From Isoetes taiwanensis (taxonomy: Eukaryota; Streptophyta; Lycopodiopsida; Isoetales; Isoetaceae): a DNA stretch of 64,000 nucleotides. The notes under the pieces are model-generated. The model searched no databases, had not been told where the DNA came from, and saw nothing but the letters and a program-made list of their open reading frames with translations. Position 1 is the first letter of the stretch. Each line of letters begins with the position of its first letter. The stretch lies in NCBI GenBank assembly GCA_021234155.1, contig JAJEKV010000013.1:11414202-11478201 (forward strand), read 5' to 3'. Shown here piece after piece: positions 46,358 to 59,809 of the stretch. A program made the translations under genes and the position numbers.

Positions 46358-47628
46358 TGCTTGCTGCTTCTTTCCCAGAAAATAGGCCTGAATCCAGAAG
46401 AGAAGGCTTGAATCTGTGCAAAATAGGCTTGAATCTGACAACATAGGCTTGAATCAGATGATCTTGAATCGGCAAATCAGATTTTAGAAAAAAAAAACTC
46501 CCCAATTGATATTGTAAGAGTAAGCTAACCGGTCCAGTTTCCCGTTAGCTGCTTCCGGCGTGGTTAGCTGCTCCCAGCTAACGCAGGTCGCAGCCAAACC
46601 GAGAAAAAATCTCGTTTGTTTACGTCTTACTGGATTGTTGCACCTCCTTCAATTTTAGCCTGGAAGCCTGTCAATACAACTCTAATACAATAAAAATACA
46701 AGGTTGAGAACATATCTTGTTTCAAGCTGCATCAAGTTTTTTTGTTGTAGGTTTTAATGACTGCAAGACATGCCTGCCATAGAAATAATTGAGAAGCATT
46801 ATAACTATCCTTGGCCATCTCTGTTTCCAAGAGTGCTTTTTGCTTAATACTATTATTTTTAGGTCATGTTCTATGCTGACTATCTAGGTTTTTATTGATT
46901 TATACATCTTGCTATTATATTCATATTATTTGTTCTAACAATTAGTATTTATAGCGTACACTTATGCTTCTTGTATTCTCGTGGATGAAACAACTTAGTA
47001 GCTTTCGTCCTCATGAATAATATAATAATCCCTGGTAGCATTTTTTTCATCATGCCTGTGGTATATATATTCTGAAGAAATATTGTCTGTAACCTAAAAT
47101 TGGCAGATCAATTCCTTCAATGGATTTCTTGATGTTGGGCTAGTTGAGATATCATTTTGGCTCTGCAAGGTACTTTATTGCTAAGATATAACAGAAATTG
47201 AGGAGGGGAAACCAGAATTTGGACGACAAGAGGAAAGAACCAATTTTCAAGTCAAATGTTACACGCCATTAATGCATTAATCTGCACTACTATAAGAGTT
47301 TTCTTGGCGTTCCTCAGTTTTGGACGACCTCATATACTCTTGATTCATGTAATATTCCATGTTAGCTGATATTTGAAATTCTCTAATATTTTCAAGATCC
47401 GGCAACATTTTTGCAATTTGGGAATTTGGGGAAGGGTGTTTTCATCAATCTATTGTAGTTAACTTCCATTATGATGGAAAATATAGTCTTCAAGCTCGTG
47501 CTACCTTGATATGTTTCCAAAACTCTGTACTCCAAATTTACAGTCAACCAATTTTTGAGCAACTTCCCAGTTATACCATCTCCAAAAAGTAATCACAAAT
47601 CAAGTTGAGAATTTTTGCTCCCCGTCGG

Positions 47629-47664
47629 TCAATGGCAGTCAACTGGTTGACTGTCATTGACCAA
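47629..47664. promoter_or_regulatory. Palindrome carrying W-box cores
   Basis: GGTCAATGGCAGTCAAC and GTTGACTGTCATTGACC are near-perfect inverted repeats separated by 2 nt. Each arm holds the WRKY-binding core TTGAC/GTCAA twice. With no gene next to it the role is unknown. Confidence 0.4.
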
Positions 47665-48239
47665 GAATTGACATAACTTTTCTCTAAATTTTACCATATC
47701 AAATCAATTTCAAATGCTCTAAAATTGGGGCACTTGCTCTGACAAGTTTACACTCCAAAATTCCTTCTCCATCTTCCACGAGCCACTGTACTAAAAAAAT
47801 TAGTTTTACCCTAAGTGATCTCAAGATCCAAGCCATCACTCATCCTACGAAACTGCAGTGAGAAGCCAGAATTGCTAACATTTTGGAGGTCCTACTAAGA
47901 TCTCTCACCTGGTAGAGATCAACTCTTGGCAAGTTTATACATGAGTTATTTGGTCGCACCAAATAAAATGATTAAAGATTATACTTTGTCCCATAGCCCT
48001 TTTAGCTCCCGTGGACGTTATACAAACTTACTGACACTATTAATGTAACCTCCAAAGTGTGTCAGCATCATGATTACATTCTCTAGCTATATATTCAATC
48101 TTCTATTGTTGACAAATATGACAATTGAGAGACCACCAGTGTCTTTAATTTGTCTAATTCTTGGCTCTTGGTTTCATATTCTCCTTCTACCTATCTGCGT
48201 GCAATGTCAAGAGACTTCAAAGATTGTTAAAGTAATTAT

Positions 48240-48440
48240 ATCCAAAGGCTCTAGCTTCAATAATACTAGGTAGGAGTGATTGATACTCAGCTGCAATAGC
48301 ATGATGAATTCTCCCAATTTTAGCAATTAGTTTATATTTTACATCCTTCAAGATAGCTCCTGTAGATGCCACTTGTAACTTATCACCTTCAAACTATATA
48401 GCCTTTACTTTTCTTTTGAAAAATAAGTGGTGTCCTTCAT
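48240..48440 (-). other. Possible retroelement coding relic
   Basis: On the minus strand the frame FEGDKLQVASTGAILKDVKY then KLIAKIGRIHHAIAAEYQSL reads like protein for about 60 residues, but I cannot assign it. It ends just before the gypsy target site. Confidence 0.25.
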
Positions 48441-48501
48441 CGATGAGGAGCAGGCGAATTTTCTCAACCATGCTCAGAACACCTCGGATGAACAACTTGA
48501 T

Positions 48502-49984
48502 TGTGACGCTTTCACAAATTCCTATAATGATGCCCCATCGTGATACAACCGAGATCATCCTCAAACCAAAGATTCCGCCGACATGAGGTCACACCTAACA
48601 TCACTCTGCCGTGGCCAAGAACCCGCGGGAAGAAATGACGGTCATTCATCCCGCCTCGATCGACCTAGTCATGAAGCTTAAACACACATGAGCACATGAC
48701 ATCAATCAATAATAACATACCCACTCGAAGGGTGGTCCACCATATCACAAAGAGCTGCAATAACACATCAAGACATCATCAAATAACATAACATGGGGAA
48801 ATTCCTGCACCTGTGCCCGACTTGGGGAAAGATCGACGGGTTTGGGTCTAGATAACAATGCATAGAATTCATGGCTAATGGATTTTGGCTGGTATAGAAA
48901 CATGGTCATTGCAGTCCACGACCGGCCTCTCCCTGCGGCATACTTTGCGATAGGCTGAAAAGTATTGGGAGCCCCCGACCGTAGCCCCGCCGGGTTTATA
49001 GCCAAGGCTACTACCGGGTTGCATCTCCCAGCTCCCCGATGAGGCAGAAGGAGACTCTCCAGAAGGTTCATGCCAATCACAAAGCGAGCTAGAGAGCCAC
49101 CGCCAGATAATGACTTGAACCCCTAGAAGATGACGATCACCTTAAGAGGTGTTTGAGCCCATACCCTGCCCGCGACGCTAAAGGCCGTGGTATTAGGCCT
49201 AGCCTACAATGTTCCTCGCCGCCGCTATCACCAGAGGGATCAATCGCGGATCATTGCCCTTTCCTGTCACCGGTTCTAGTCTGGCCACCCACAGCCGCGG
49301 GGTTTTTATAAGACAGCGCCGCATTAATTGGGAATTAATGGGCTAAAAACTATGATCATTCAATCTATCGGGCTCGGTCTCTACCCCCTTCCCAATACAC
49401 AAGAGGGCGATAGAATGTCACAAATATCATCATACGTAACTGAATAATAGAATACATCTATTCTAAACTACCCAATCATACAGAGTTAGGTTCTTTGTTA
49501 GTGCCTTGGCTATTCTTAGGTCAGGGGTCAGCCTATGGCTAAGAATGAATGCTAATCCTATAGAATGAGGAGAGCCAGCACTCGGATCTAACTATCGGAT
49601 CAACCACTAACCCGCATCTTGGCTGGCTCTAATTCTCTCAAAGCGCCCATGCTAGCCGGATTCGGTGACTGACTGGCTCGGGTCTTGATCGAAATGAACC
49701 CGGAATTCGATTCCTTCAAGCATCGCTCAGCGGTAAAGGCATCCAATGCTGCTCCAATCCGAGATTCGGGTGTTGGAAACCGAAGGGTTTCCCTTTAGGT
49801 TTACGCCTTTATCTCCACGAATTTAGGGCTGGTCCCTTTGGTCAATGGGCCATTGCCACATGGCAAAAGATATTATATTCACATGTGGCCTTAACACGCA
49901 ATAACATGGTTCGCTGTGGTCGCACTTAGGTATACCCCTTTACTGGCCGCTGTATATACCGCGATAATATTCTCGAACGCCACA
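48502..49984 (-). repeat. 3' LTR of the gypsy element
   Basis: It shares with the 58294-59809 copy, among others, CGTAACTGAATAATAGAATA, GAGTTAGGTTCTT, GGGTTGCATCTCCC and ACTTTGCGATAGGCTGAAAA (as ACTTTGCAGATAGGCTG in the other). Numerous indels separate the two. Confidence 0.9.
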
Positions 49985-50699
49985 TTTCCTCTTCACCTTG
50001 GATTGATGCTGTCCGCAGCATCACTTAGCCTCCCCACCTTGAAAACCCGCATAAAGCCGTCAACTCTTTCTCGATACATTACGTAATTAACACAATTATT
50101 CTAAGATAATACTTAAAAATTATAAGCAACGTTTTACATCATCAATGCAGTAAGGCACTTAATTTATGCCCCTTACTTCAACATTAATTATAATATCAAG
50201 ATTAAACATGATAAAAATTGTTCTTTAAGGTTCTCGGCCCCTTCGTAGCATTTATTCACTACATATGCCATAGTTCTTGCATTGCAACCTCCCGTTCATT
50301 GCCTGCTATTCGGTGTTCAACACTACATTAGTACATGATTACTTTATTATAAGGGTTGGCTTCGTTAGGAACCACCCATTAAACACAATTACATGAATGC
50401 AAGCATATCTCCCAAAGATAGGAAGATTATGCTTCTTCCCATCGTACCTGAGACAGCTCTATCGTGCCTAGGATGATACCTTCCATGCCTACACCTTTAG
50501 TTGCTTTTGGCGCAGCGTTGGTGTCCTCCCCTCAGAATTGGGCGGAAGGATCCTTCCCCGCGGATAAGCATTGACTCAGAGGTGCTCTCTATCATGCATC
50601 CGAATGACCTCTTTTCCCCAAGCTGACTACTCCACGGCATCGAAGTAGACTTTATGTTACCTCACTCACCCATCTGCTCGAGCTTCCACTACTTCGCAA

Positions 50700-50830
50700 C
50701 GAGCCGACTCCTTACATTGTTCCATGAATTGTGGGTACCGGGCTTCTCAAGATCCGATTGAAGTATTCTCCACGTGAGCGCCCCTCCAATCGTAAGTGCT
50801 CCATTTCACAAGGTACTGGAGAAACTGAGA
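50700..50830 (-). pseudogene. Chromodomain-like end of the gypsy polyprotein
   Basis: The minus strand reads QFLQYLVKWSTYDWRGAHVE near 50825-50765, followed by about 20 residues with FMEQC. YLVKW followed by an aromatic-rich turn and an acidic residue is the core of chromodomains at the integrase C-terminus of chromoviruses. The motif is short and diverged. Confidence 0.45.
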
Positions 50831-51231
50831 TCTTCTCGCCTTCTTATAGGATCGCCTAGAAGAACCCAGGAACAATCTCAAGATGATCGTCCGCTAATTC
50901 CGCAAGAAACTCCTCGCGTTCCTACTACTCTCCGATTAGGAGGTGTTCTCTTTAGGAGACTTACACGCGGAAAGACTCTATGGATCTTCGTGTGCTGGTA
51001 AGTCCACTGTGGGCTCTTGGCTTCGCTCCACTCTTCGACACTTTGAATGGACCAGCCCACTCGGAGCAAGCTTCTTGCGACAATGGCGCGGAGCCGCTTG
51101 TTTGACTTTATCTTCACCAAACATCGGCCCCTACTTGAACTCCCCATCGCTCGGGTGCATCAGCTATGCTCTTTTGCCGGGCTTGTTGCTAGGTATCCTC
51201 GCACTCTTTCAAATCCAATTGCTGTATCTCG

Positions 51232-51770
51232 CTAGCATCTCATTGATTGACGAATGATATACTGAACAGATTGTCCTCCACTTTGATGAGCTTGTTCCAC
51301 GTAATTCCTCAACATATCCTCAAGTATCCGCCACGGTGCGCCCGCTTGCCCATCCGTCTTCGAGGATGAAGCCGTACCATTGACAATTTCGCTCTCGATG
51401 GTGTCAAGAGATCCCCGCCGTATCGCACTCATGAACTTCGAATCCCTATCGTAGATTATTTCTCTTGGCATCCCATGGAGTCTAAAATCTCCTTTGTAAC
51501 AATACAAACAAGTAAGTCCAAAGCCGCGGTCGGTGTTCTACAAGTACAAAGTGTGCCATTTTCTCGCATTAATTTGTCGACTAATGCACCATTACATGCC
51601 TTTTGCCCCTTGCGGTTCTAGGAAGCCCCTCAGAATGAAGTCCATGGCCGATTATCTCCCACTTGAGTTTGGTAATCGCAATGGCTCTAATGCCCTCGAA
51701 TTCGTGAAGCTGTCTCACTTTGGTCTCACGGGACATACGACATCGCATATATCTTGCGACCGCCTTCATG
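51232..51770 (-). pseudogene. Gypsy integrase fragments
   Basis: Within 51507-51232 the frame gives GMPREIIYDRDSKF, then a TDGQ motif and WRILEDMLRNYV. These match the conserved integrase core (G-PREI-SDRD-KF ... TDGQ-ER-NR-LEDMLR). Upstream (51769-51581) KLKWEIIGHGLHSEGLPRTA matches the preceding WE-I-MDFI-GLPRT motif. The catalytic aspartate region is partly degraded and frames change between blocks. Confidence 0.75.
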
Positions 51771-52401
51771 CCTCAATAGTAACTACTTCTTATCTCTTGA
51801 AGTAGGTTTTCGTGAAACCTGCGGGTCATTATTGGGATGTTGGGGTGTCATGGAGAATCAACTCTTCCTCGACTCCCGTGATGATCTCCGCACACACAAC
51901 TTTATTTCGTGGTACAAGAGATTTCCTTCTTAAAATGTTTGGAAGTTTTCTCTCTTTGTCCGTTTTTGCCTCTTTAGAAAGGCTTTGCCCATACCCCTCG
52001 AAGTCCTTGTCCGCTAAGGCTTTCTTCTATTTTTCTTGCCAAACTCACCGGGTGGGTGTTGATATGGCATTGCAATGCACCTTGTTGTCAAGGGATGCCT
52101 GATGCATCCGAACCACATTGAGTTTCCCCCGGTTTGTACACAATAACTCAAGTCGCATTCTTCCCATGAACTCCATCCATCTCCTTTGGTCTTAAATCCA
52201 ATAGTGGTTGCATGAAGATGTACTATAGACTCTCGTGGCTCTGCATCTAATTGGAACTCCCTTCCCAATAGATAGTGTCTCCAAATCTTTAAAGCTCTTA
52301 CCACCGCCAATAGCTCTTGATCATGTAGTTCCGTAGCCGCAGTCTCGCTAGCTGCTCATCTTTCTCCGTGAATCGTATGCTACTGCACTCTTTCTTCTGT
52401 A

Positions 52402-53290
52402 TTAGGATCGCCCCGCCGCGATCTTACTAGCATCAGTTGCAACTAGCTTGTCCTTCCTGATCCGCAATGCCAAGACGGGAGCGTTGTTAAGGCTTCCTTC
52501 AACTTCAAATCCCGCTTTGAGTTCTCTTCTTTGCCAATGTGCTAACGTTTTATCTCTTTCTTCGCTTCTGTGAGGTCCTCTCAAAGGGTGTCGCTTATCT
52601 TAGCAAACTTTTTGACAAACTCCGCTAAGCCCAAAAGCTTCACATCATGTATGTTCTTGGTGCCGACTATTCAATTACCGCTTGATCTTTGCGGGTCGGG
52701 TGGAGATGCCGTCAGCTGATATGATATGCCCCAAGTATTCCACTCTTCGTGGTGAAACATTTCGATATCTTCGTGATAAAGCCGGGTGCCTCCCCCTGTC
52801 CCTTTGTCTTTGAAGCTGACCTGCTTTCTCCTCGGGCCGCTTCCATTGATTTCCCCGAAAGTATGGCGCCTTTAGCAGTGACACTGGGTTGCCCTTGGGC
52901 CTCGCCTCCATACCCTCTTTTCCTTTGTCATACCACTGCTTTGGTTCACTATTCTCGGGGGTCCCGCTCCTTGTAAGCTTATGGCCTTTGCTTCGCCTTC
53001 CTCGACATTGAGCGCCGGTTCGTGGCCCTCGGACTAACTCAGACTCCTCATTCGTGCCCTCCACATAGCCTCTAATCGCTTCTTCAATCGAAGCTCGCAC
53101 ATAAAGCCTCAACCTCATGAACTCCTCCGTGATATTTCTCAGACGGATTTGTTCCCCTCGCTGCAAACTGCGGGAAGGCTTGTGACCGATGGCACTTGTG
53201 CCTCTTGGCACATAGTGTCGCTTTGAAGGCCTCGCTAACTTTGTGAACCCGTGACTTGTTCCCCGCCATCCCATGGGCTTTTGCATAGCC
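52402..53290 (-). pseudogene. Gypsy reverse transcriptase / RNase H fragments
   Basis: The frame ending near 52675 finishes with PRRVEYLGHIISADGISTRP and AKI, the conserved RT segment (VEYLGHIIS-GI--DP-KI). Downstream at 52584-52402 NNAPVLALRIRKDKLVATDA leads into the RNase H start (APVL---D--K-F-L-TDAS). Between them lie stops. The catalytic YxDD could not be read intact. Confidence 0.7.
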
Positions 53291-53299
53291 CCTCCACCA

Positions 53300-56200
53300 A
53301 ATACGGGCTGCCCTTTAGGTTAGCGGTGGGTCACTCGCCTTTATCCTTATCCTTCATACCGTAGTCTTTCATGCTTCACCCCCGACTGCTACTTTGAAAA
53401 CCGTCTGCCTTGCGGGTTTTCCAACGCTACTCAAGCCGAGTCGACCTTCTTCCGGGTAGTCGGATTGACCTGGTTGTCTTACCCGTGACTTTCTTTTCCC
53501 TTCGGCCGTTCTTTCTCGCTTCTTCCTCGCACTCGTGAGTTTGAGTCCGGTCGTCCAAGAGTCGGATGAGACCAAGGCCGCTCCTTCTTTCCCTTTCCTG
53601 TGTTGAGAACGGCTTCGGGCTTGCACGCTCTGGTCCCCGCCATTTCCCCTTTGCCGCCAACATGGCTTTTATTTCTTGCAGATCTGACCCTTATCAAGGA
53701 ATTTCTTCCGGGCAGGCCGGTAAGCGAAAGTACTCTTCGAATGCATTCCGAGGCTGGACTGTCCCGGGTGGTGTCCGGCCGCTTTGGGCTTGGAATTCAA
53801 GATCGACTCGCTGCTCTAGCTGCACATATTGCATTGGCACCATTTATCATGAGTTCTTTGTTGGTTGCATTAAGAGTTTGAATGATATGATTGTTAAGGT
53901 CAAGATATCAAAAGACATTTAAAATGCAATTCAAAAAGATCTTATATTTTTATTAATATATAGCCGATATATACTTAATGTAATAGTCATGATTCCTCGC
54001 TACATTGATTCATCGATAGATGGGTGATCCTCAAGGAACTTCTTCACTCTTGTGCCGCACTCCACCGTGACGTCCCAAGTTCCTCGGTATGTCCCTCGAT
54101 GATCCTCTCGGATGGCTGGCGCTAGTTCTTCCACCCGCCTATCAAAGGTAAGGAGCCGGCCAAGCATCGCCAACCTACCCCCGGGCCAAGGTGGGGTACC
54201 GCGAAAGTCGAAGATGCTCAAGGCCATTCTCTCGCCTTCTGATCACCAAAATTACGCGGGTCGACTTTTTCTCGGAGCAGCCGCATGCGCATGCCAAAAC
54301 CCGAAGTGCTATCAATATCCGCGACGCTTCTCTCTCCATCGTGCGGCTGAAAGCTTATGGAATACTACTATTGCCATCCGTTAGAGCGGAAGATAGTATT
54401 TAAGTGCTCTTCCCGATGAGAGTTCCCTGCACTCGAGGTGGCCCTGCCTTGATGAATACCGGGACGACCGGTATTTGAATCAATTCTTCGCCTATGGAAG
54501 ATGCTCTAAACTTGTTAAGCTCGTGGATCTCCCTAGGAACGCTGGTATTGGTTCCCGTGGATGAAGAATCGCTTTGAAGTGCTCTTTTGTTGTCTTCCCT
54601 CTTATTCCCATCCGTTTGAGTGTTACAAAAAATCTTCTTTCCGCTTCTGGCAGAATCGCCTTCATTCATCATGCCTCTCGATGGTGGCCGTCAGGAGGGC
54701 TCTCTGGAGACGGAGATCGTGTCCTGCGGTAAGGGCTGTTTTCCTACTCCACAGAAATTCATCGCATTTCTTGGTCGTGATGAAGCCATCCAAGTCAGCG
54801 GCTGCTGCAGGAGGTGGAGAAGTTCGCCGAGCATAGCCTCTGCCCCTCGTGATTCGAAAGGTTTTGATATCGCTTAAGATCAAATATTCCCCGCCTCTTC
54901 GACTATGATCGGCGCTTAGGCTTGTTATTCCTAGCCCGGATTGGTTGTGCTATCCTAGGTGTGCTCCTCGCCGCCTTCAAAACGCCAATATCTTGCTTGC
55001 TCTTCGCTTCCTCGACATTCTTCCTCCGGGCCCACTTCCATTTCATCTTCACTTTCATCCTCCTCGAAGTCCTCCCCCTGCTTTGATGATTCCGCTTTGA
55101 CTGCTTCATACTCAAGCAGTAGTTGCTTCGTCACGAGTCCAAGGGGTGTAATCTCTAGTGGCTGGATTGACGGGTCTCTTGATTTCATGGTTTGGGCCCT
55201 ATAGAATAAGTAAGCATAGTGCTAAGGGCCGCTATAAGAGAAGCAAATCTTTCTATTGCTGCTCGTGGTCATGTAATTTGGTAGGCGCTTTTTAGTCCTA
55301 TTCTCAGAGTAATTTAGCAATGTTGGGTATATGACCTAAGGCCGCTTGGTAACATCGTTGTACAAAATACCCCTATGCATGGGGTATTTTGCAACCTGGG
55401 AGCTACTTTCTGGAATTTTGCAGAACTTGTTTATGAATAAATAAATTGAGTTGCCACAAGCCTAATTCTTTTCCTCGAAAACTTAGAATACTATAATAAT
55501 ATCTCCAACGCAGCAACATGGGGAGAGGCTACCACCAGCTTGGATGAATGATGATGTAGCCAAGGAGGACAAGCGAGTGTCGAGCATCGAACGGAGTCGG
55601 TTTAAGGAGATCGAAAATCGCCTTGGGAGCAGGAGTGTTTATAGGTGTTGGGTGCGGGGTCTATGAGGGTATTTATAGGATTTCTAACCTAAAATTTTAG
55701 GGTTCCTGGAAACTTTTGACATTTTGAGGTGAAGGTTGATGTTTCAGGGTTAATTTGAGCTAAAATGTAAGATTCTATACAAGCCAAGGTTCTAATGCAA
55801 TAAATTTTGGCTGATTTGGACATGTCTAGTACAAGCATGGGTTTGAAAATCGATCCCTCTAAGCATGCGCGAGAGCATAGTTAGGGTTGGGACCTAAGTA
55901 CCAAGCGCATCCTTGGAGGTGTTGGTCCTTTTGTGTCCAAATGATGCTGTATCAATAAGTTTTAAGAGGTGAATTCCATTGGTTGACCTCTAAGCATGCT
56001 GAGTAGGTTGGGACTCTAACTAGTGTCCGGGCGATCCTGAGGTGTTGACCTCTTTTTAACCAAAATTTCCCATTTGCTCCTTAATTGCTACTACACTTAA
56101 TCTCATGCACATTTTAAACAAAACTATAATGGGCCCTACATTCAAAAATTTTTACACTTTACATATAAGCCCTTAGTTACAAAAAGTATTTTCTGTCCTA

Positions 56201-57110
56201 TTTGTCTGCTCTTCTGATGTACTTCGCCGGCCTCATGTCTTTCGGGGTGTCACAATGACTTTTTATGGAGCGCAAGTAACGCCAATGAGTCTTCTGTGCG
56301 TTGTATGACTTACCCTCGCCGCAGCTTTGTGCAATATGTCGCTGGTTACTCGCTTGTCGGATCTAAATCCCACAAAATCTCCCCGGACAAATCTCCTCGA
56401 ATGCAAATTGGGGATAAGAAATCCAGAACTCCGCTGGAAGTGCGTCGGATTTTGAAGGCTTTCCCAAATAATCAATCTTGGGATCTTCGGGCTTCGTGGG
56501 GGTCCGAAGCTCGTGGAGGTTTCAGCTGAACCATCTCGTTGGCTGCCCACCTTCAATGTATTTCACCCCCTCGCGGTGCTCCTCGTGAATAGGCACTATA
56601 CTCGCAGATGCATCTTCTTGTATGCATTATACTCGCTATCTCCTTCTTATACTTCCTCTCGGCCCTAAGGTATACGAAGTCCCTCACCATTTTGCCTCTT
56701 CCCGCTTCGGGCTGCTGCTTTGTCTCCCCTCGAAGCTCTTCGCCTGTTGCCATTGTGGAAACGTGGGGTTGTCTAACCGTGGTTCTTCACGGGTCCCCGG
56801 ACTGGGTTTGTCTCTCTTCTTGGGGTTCCTCAGCTGATGACGCTTCGCTTCTTTTCAAGGATTCTCCAATTCCGCCAAATACCTTTAATATCCAAGAAGT
56901 TCGGGCGCGATTACCCTCAATCTTCTCGATGACGATGAGGGTTGGCCGCCTTCGGTCGCTCGCCAGCCAATGACGATGCCGACCGATCTCCTCTTCTTCT
57001 TCTTTGGTGGTTCTTCCACATATCACTCCCTCGCCCTTCCCGGCCCTTCCCCGGGTTTCTTCGACCTTTGTTCCCGCCATTGTATCTTCTTCACTTCCCT
57101 CGGTCAAGCC
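53300..57110 (-). other. Gag/protease region of the gypsy element, decayed
   Basis: Charged frames on the minus strand (for example MAGTKVEETRGRAGKGEG from about 57080, and acidic frames at 55190-54955 with EDESEDEMEV) are consistent with gag. No CCHC knuckle or protease DSG/DTG could be confirmed. Confidence 0.45.
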
Positions 57111-58050
57111 AGCTTCTCTTTGCCTTCTCCTCTTTTTTCTTTGCCTTCTCCCTCTTTCTTCTTTGCCTTCTCCTCTTTCTTCCTCACGGATCTCTAGAGT
57201 ATCTAGGTCGGGCCTCCATACGTCAACTTCCCTGCATCTTGAGTTCTGCTCGGCGGCGGTGTAATCTCAGCTTCGGGCCCTTATCAGTCGCTGCTTACCA
57301 TAATGAGCGTCTACTTCGTCCTAGCCATATTTGGCGTAGATTGATTTGGATCGTATACCCTAAGATTTACGTAATTTTGTTCGAAAAAACAATTTGAAAA
57401 CCCTAAAAATGAGGTCTAAATCCACCTTTTCAATTTATAGGGTTAAAATTTTAGGTTTGGCCTAAGGCTTATTTTTTGGTTTGTTGATGAAATCCTCCAT
57501 ATATCTCAAATCGCTTTGTGGTCTTCTCCTAACCATTTTCGCCGAATCCCCTCTAAACATGCGCTTTAGGAGGGTATTAGGTCCGACCTGACTATGTCTC
57601 TGGCGATCCTTAGGGGTGTCAGCCCCTTTTTGCTTTAAACTTATCCAATTTTAAACAAATTAACATGCATTTGCCGATTCTATCATTACTTTTTCGCTTT
57701 GAGTAAGTTCTCTGATCAAATTCAGGTTACTTTTGAGGGACCCTCTAAGCATGCGCGAAGGGTATTGTGGTCATGACCTAACTTGAAGTGTCCGGGCGAT
57801 CCTTAGGAGAGGTGTTGGGTTCCAAATGACTTCTACTTTCTAATGTTTTTGAACAATTTTATCATACAAATCTATCCAATCTCGAGCTTTCGCCGGATTT
57901 CATCTTTCATTTTACAATTTCAGCCCTAAGGCCGCAGCCTGTGGTTCGAGAGTGGGTGACCTCTAGGCATGTATGGTGAGACCGAGTTAGGTCTGGACCT
58001 AACATGCTCCCCGGCGATCCTTTGGCGTGCTCTGCCAAAAAGTGCCTTAA
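55850..58050 (-). repeat. Repeated ~75-bp motif in the gypsy leader and interior
   Basis: The phrase CTCTAAGCATGC..., followed within about 75 bp by a version of GTCCGGGCGATCCTTAGG and GGTGTTG, occurs near 55857, 55986, 57553, 57749 and 57960. Copies are diverged. Three of them lie between the gag start and the primer-binding site. Confidence 0.65.
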
Positions 58051-58293
58051 AATTTGCCAATTTCTTAGGTGACTTTTCTTCAATCTACTTCTCATCTTAG
58101 CCTTATGTTCTAATTATCCTTAAACTCCTAGATAGTTACTTTTGCTACTTCTATTCATGGGAAAAAAATTTCCTAATTACCGGTATCTCGCGGCTTGGGC
58201 TTTATCTCCCAAGATCAATGTCTAGATTAGTTAGTTCCTATAGAATACTTGCTGCTCGATCTGGTTCCGCCAAGATCAAAAGCCCGATACCAT

Positions 58294-59809
58294 TGTGACG
58301 TCTTAGCTCCTATACGAAGTCTCCATCGTGATACAAACTGGAGATCATCCCTCAAACCAGCATCTGCTCGCTGACATTACGAGGCTATCCACCTAACATC
58401 GGCTCTTTGGCCGGTGGGTTAAGAACCCGACGGGAAGAATGGACGGTCATTCATCCCGCCTCCTCGATCGGACGAATGCTGAAGCGTAAAACAATACATG
58501 AGCACATGGACATCAACAATCAACAATAACATACCCAATTCCTCAAGGGTGGTCCACCATATCAAGAGTTGCAAATAACACATCAAGAGCATCAACATAA
58601 CATGGGAAAATCCTACCTGTGCTCGTGACTCTTGGGAAAAGACCGACGGCTTGGGTCTCCCAATAACAATGCGCATGTAATCTATGGCTTAATGGATTTG
58701 GCCGTATAAAAACATGGTCATTGGGTGGTCCACTCCATCCGGGCCTCTCCTGCGGCATACTTTGCAGATAGGCTGAAAAGTATTGAGCTCGATCAGAGCT
58801 CGGCCGTCTATAGCCGGGGCTAGCTACTTCACCGGGTTGCATCTCCCCAGCCTTCGATGAGGCAAAAGGAGATCACTTCCTCCGTGGTCTATGCCAATCA
58901 CAAAGTAGCCAGAGAGCCACCGGCCAGATAACAATGACTTGAACCCTATAGGAAGATGAGATGATCACCCAAGAGGTGTCGAGCCCACTACCGCCTCGCG
59001 ACGCTAAAGGCTGCGGTATTAGGCCCAGCCTACAATGTTCCCCGGCCGCCGCCACGCACCAGAGGGATCAACTGCGGATCGTGACAAGTCTCTTCCTCTT
59101 TGTCACCGTCTAGCTCGCTTTACCCACAAAGGGTTTTATGTACGCCGCGACACTGGGAATTAATGGGCTAAAACTATGATCATTCAATCTACTGGCTCTG
59201 TGGTCTCTACCCCCTTCCCAATACACAAGAGTGGGCGATAGAATGTCACAATATCATCATACGTAACTGAATAATAGAATACATCTATTCTAAACTACCT
59301 AATCATACAGAAGTTAGGTTCTTTTGTTAGTGCCTATCATTCTTAGGGTTATAGGGTCGCCATGATAGAAGATAACATCAACTATTGGATCAACCACTAA
59401 CCCGCATCTTTGGTTGGCTCCTAATTTCTCCGGAAGCGTCCATGCCGGGCTGATCTCGAATCGGCCGGTCTTGGATCAGCCGCAAACCCAGAATTCATTC
59501 TCCGCATCGCTCAGCGAAAAAGGTAATACCTTCAATGCTGCCCAATCCGAGATTCGTGGCTGGAAACCGAAAGGGTTTCCCTTTTAGGGTTTATGCCCCT
59601 TTATCTCCACGAATTTAGGCTGGTCCCTTTTGGTCAATGGGCCATTGCCACATTAACATGTGCAATATCATGGTTCACGTGGTCGCATCTGTGGTACTTC
59701 ACCCTTTTTATTTGTCAGCTTGCGGTACATGTCGCCTGAAATGATGTACTAGTGACGTGTCGCGATAATATAATGCATTCATACCTCGATATTATTCTGG
59801 AACGCCACA
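58294..59809 (-). repeat. 5' LTR of the gypsy element
   Basis: The boundaries TGTGACG at 58294 and CCACA at 59809 are fixed by the adjacent primer-binding site (58270-58293) and the TTGAT target duplication. Confidence 0.9.

Larger units (their letters stand above)
45930..48240. other. Intergenic stretch with small repeats
   Basis: An 82-bp tandem duplication lies at about 46190-46357 (CGGGTCGATTGATTYCGGAT followed by TACTTGCTG, twice). AGGCTTGAATC repeats follow to about 46460. A W-box palindrome is at about 47629. No gene is found. Confidence 0.5.
48502..59809 (-). mobile_element. Full-length degenerate Ty3/gypsy LTR retrotransposon (11.3 kb)
   Basis: Two related LTRs, 48502-49984 (about 1.48 kb) and 58294-59809 (about 1.52 kb), both begin TGTGACG and end CCACA. 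A 5-bp target duplication TTGAT flanks the element (48497-48501 and 59810-59814). Reading the minus strand, directly inside the right (5') LTR is TGGTATCGGGCTTTTGATC, a primer-binding site for initiator Met-tRNA with small changes. Just before the left (3') LTR is a purine-rich GGTGAAGAGGAAA. Coding relics run gag-like, RT, RNase H, integrase, chromodomain-like in that order, which defines Ty3/gypsy and suggests a chromovirus. All are broken by stops and frameshifts. The two LTRs are clearly diverged, so the insertion is old. Confidence 0.92.

Noticed and set aside
52675-53286. 203-codon minus frame as one intact retroelement protein
   Set aside because: Only its last 30 or so residues match RT. 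The rest runs out of the true frame, so it is a chance fusion.
56942-57397. 151-codon plus-strand frame as a gene
   Set aside because: It is Ser/Phe/Pro-rich and antisense to the gag region of the gypsy element, where CTTC-rich DNA mirrors a purine-rich coding strand.
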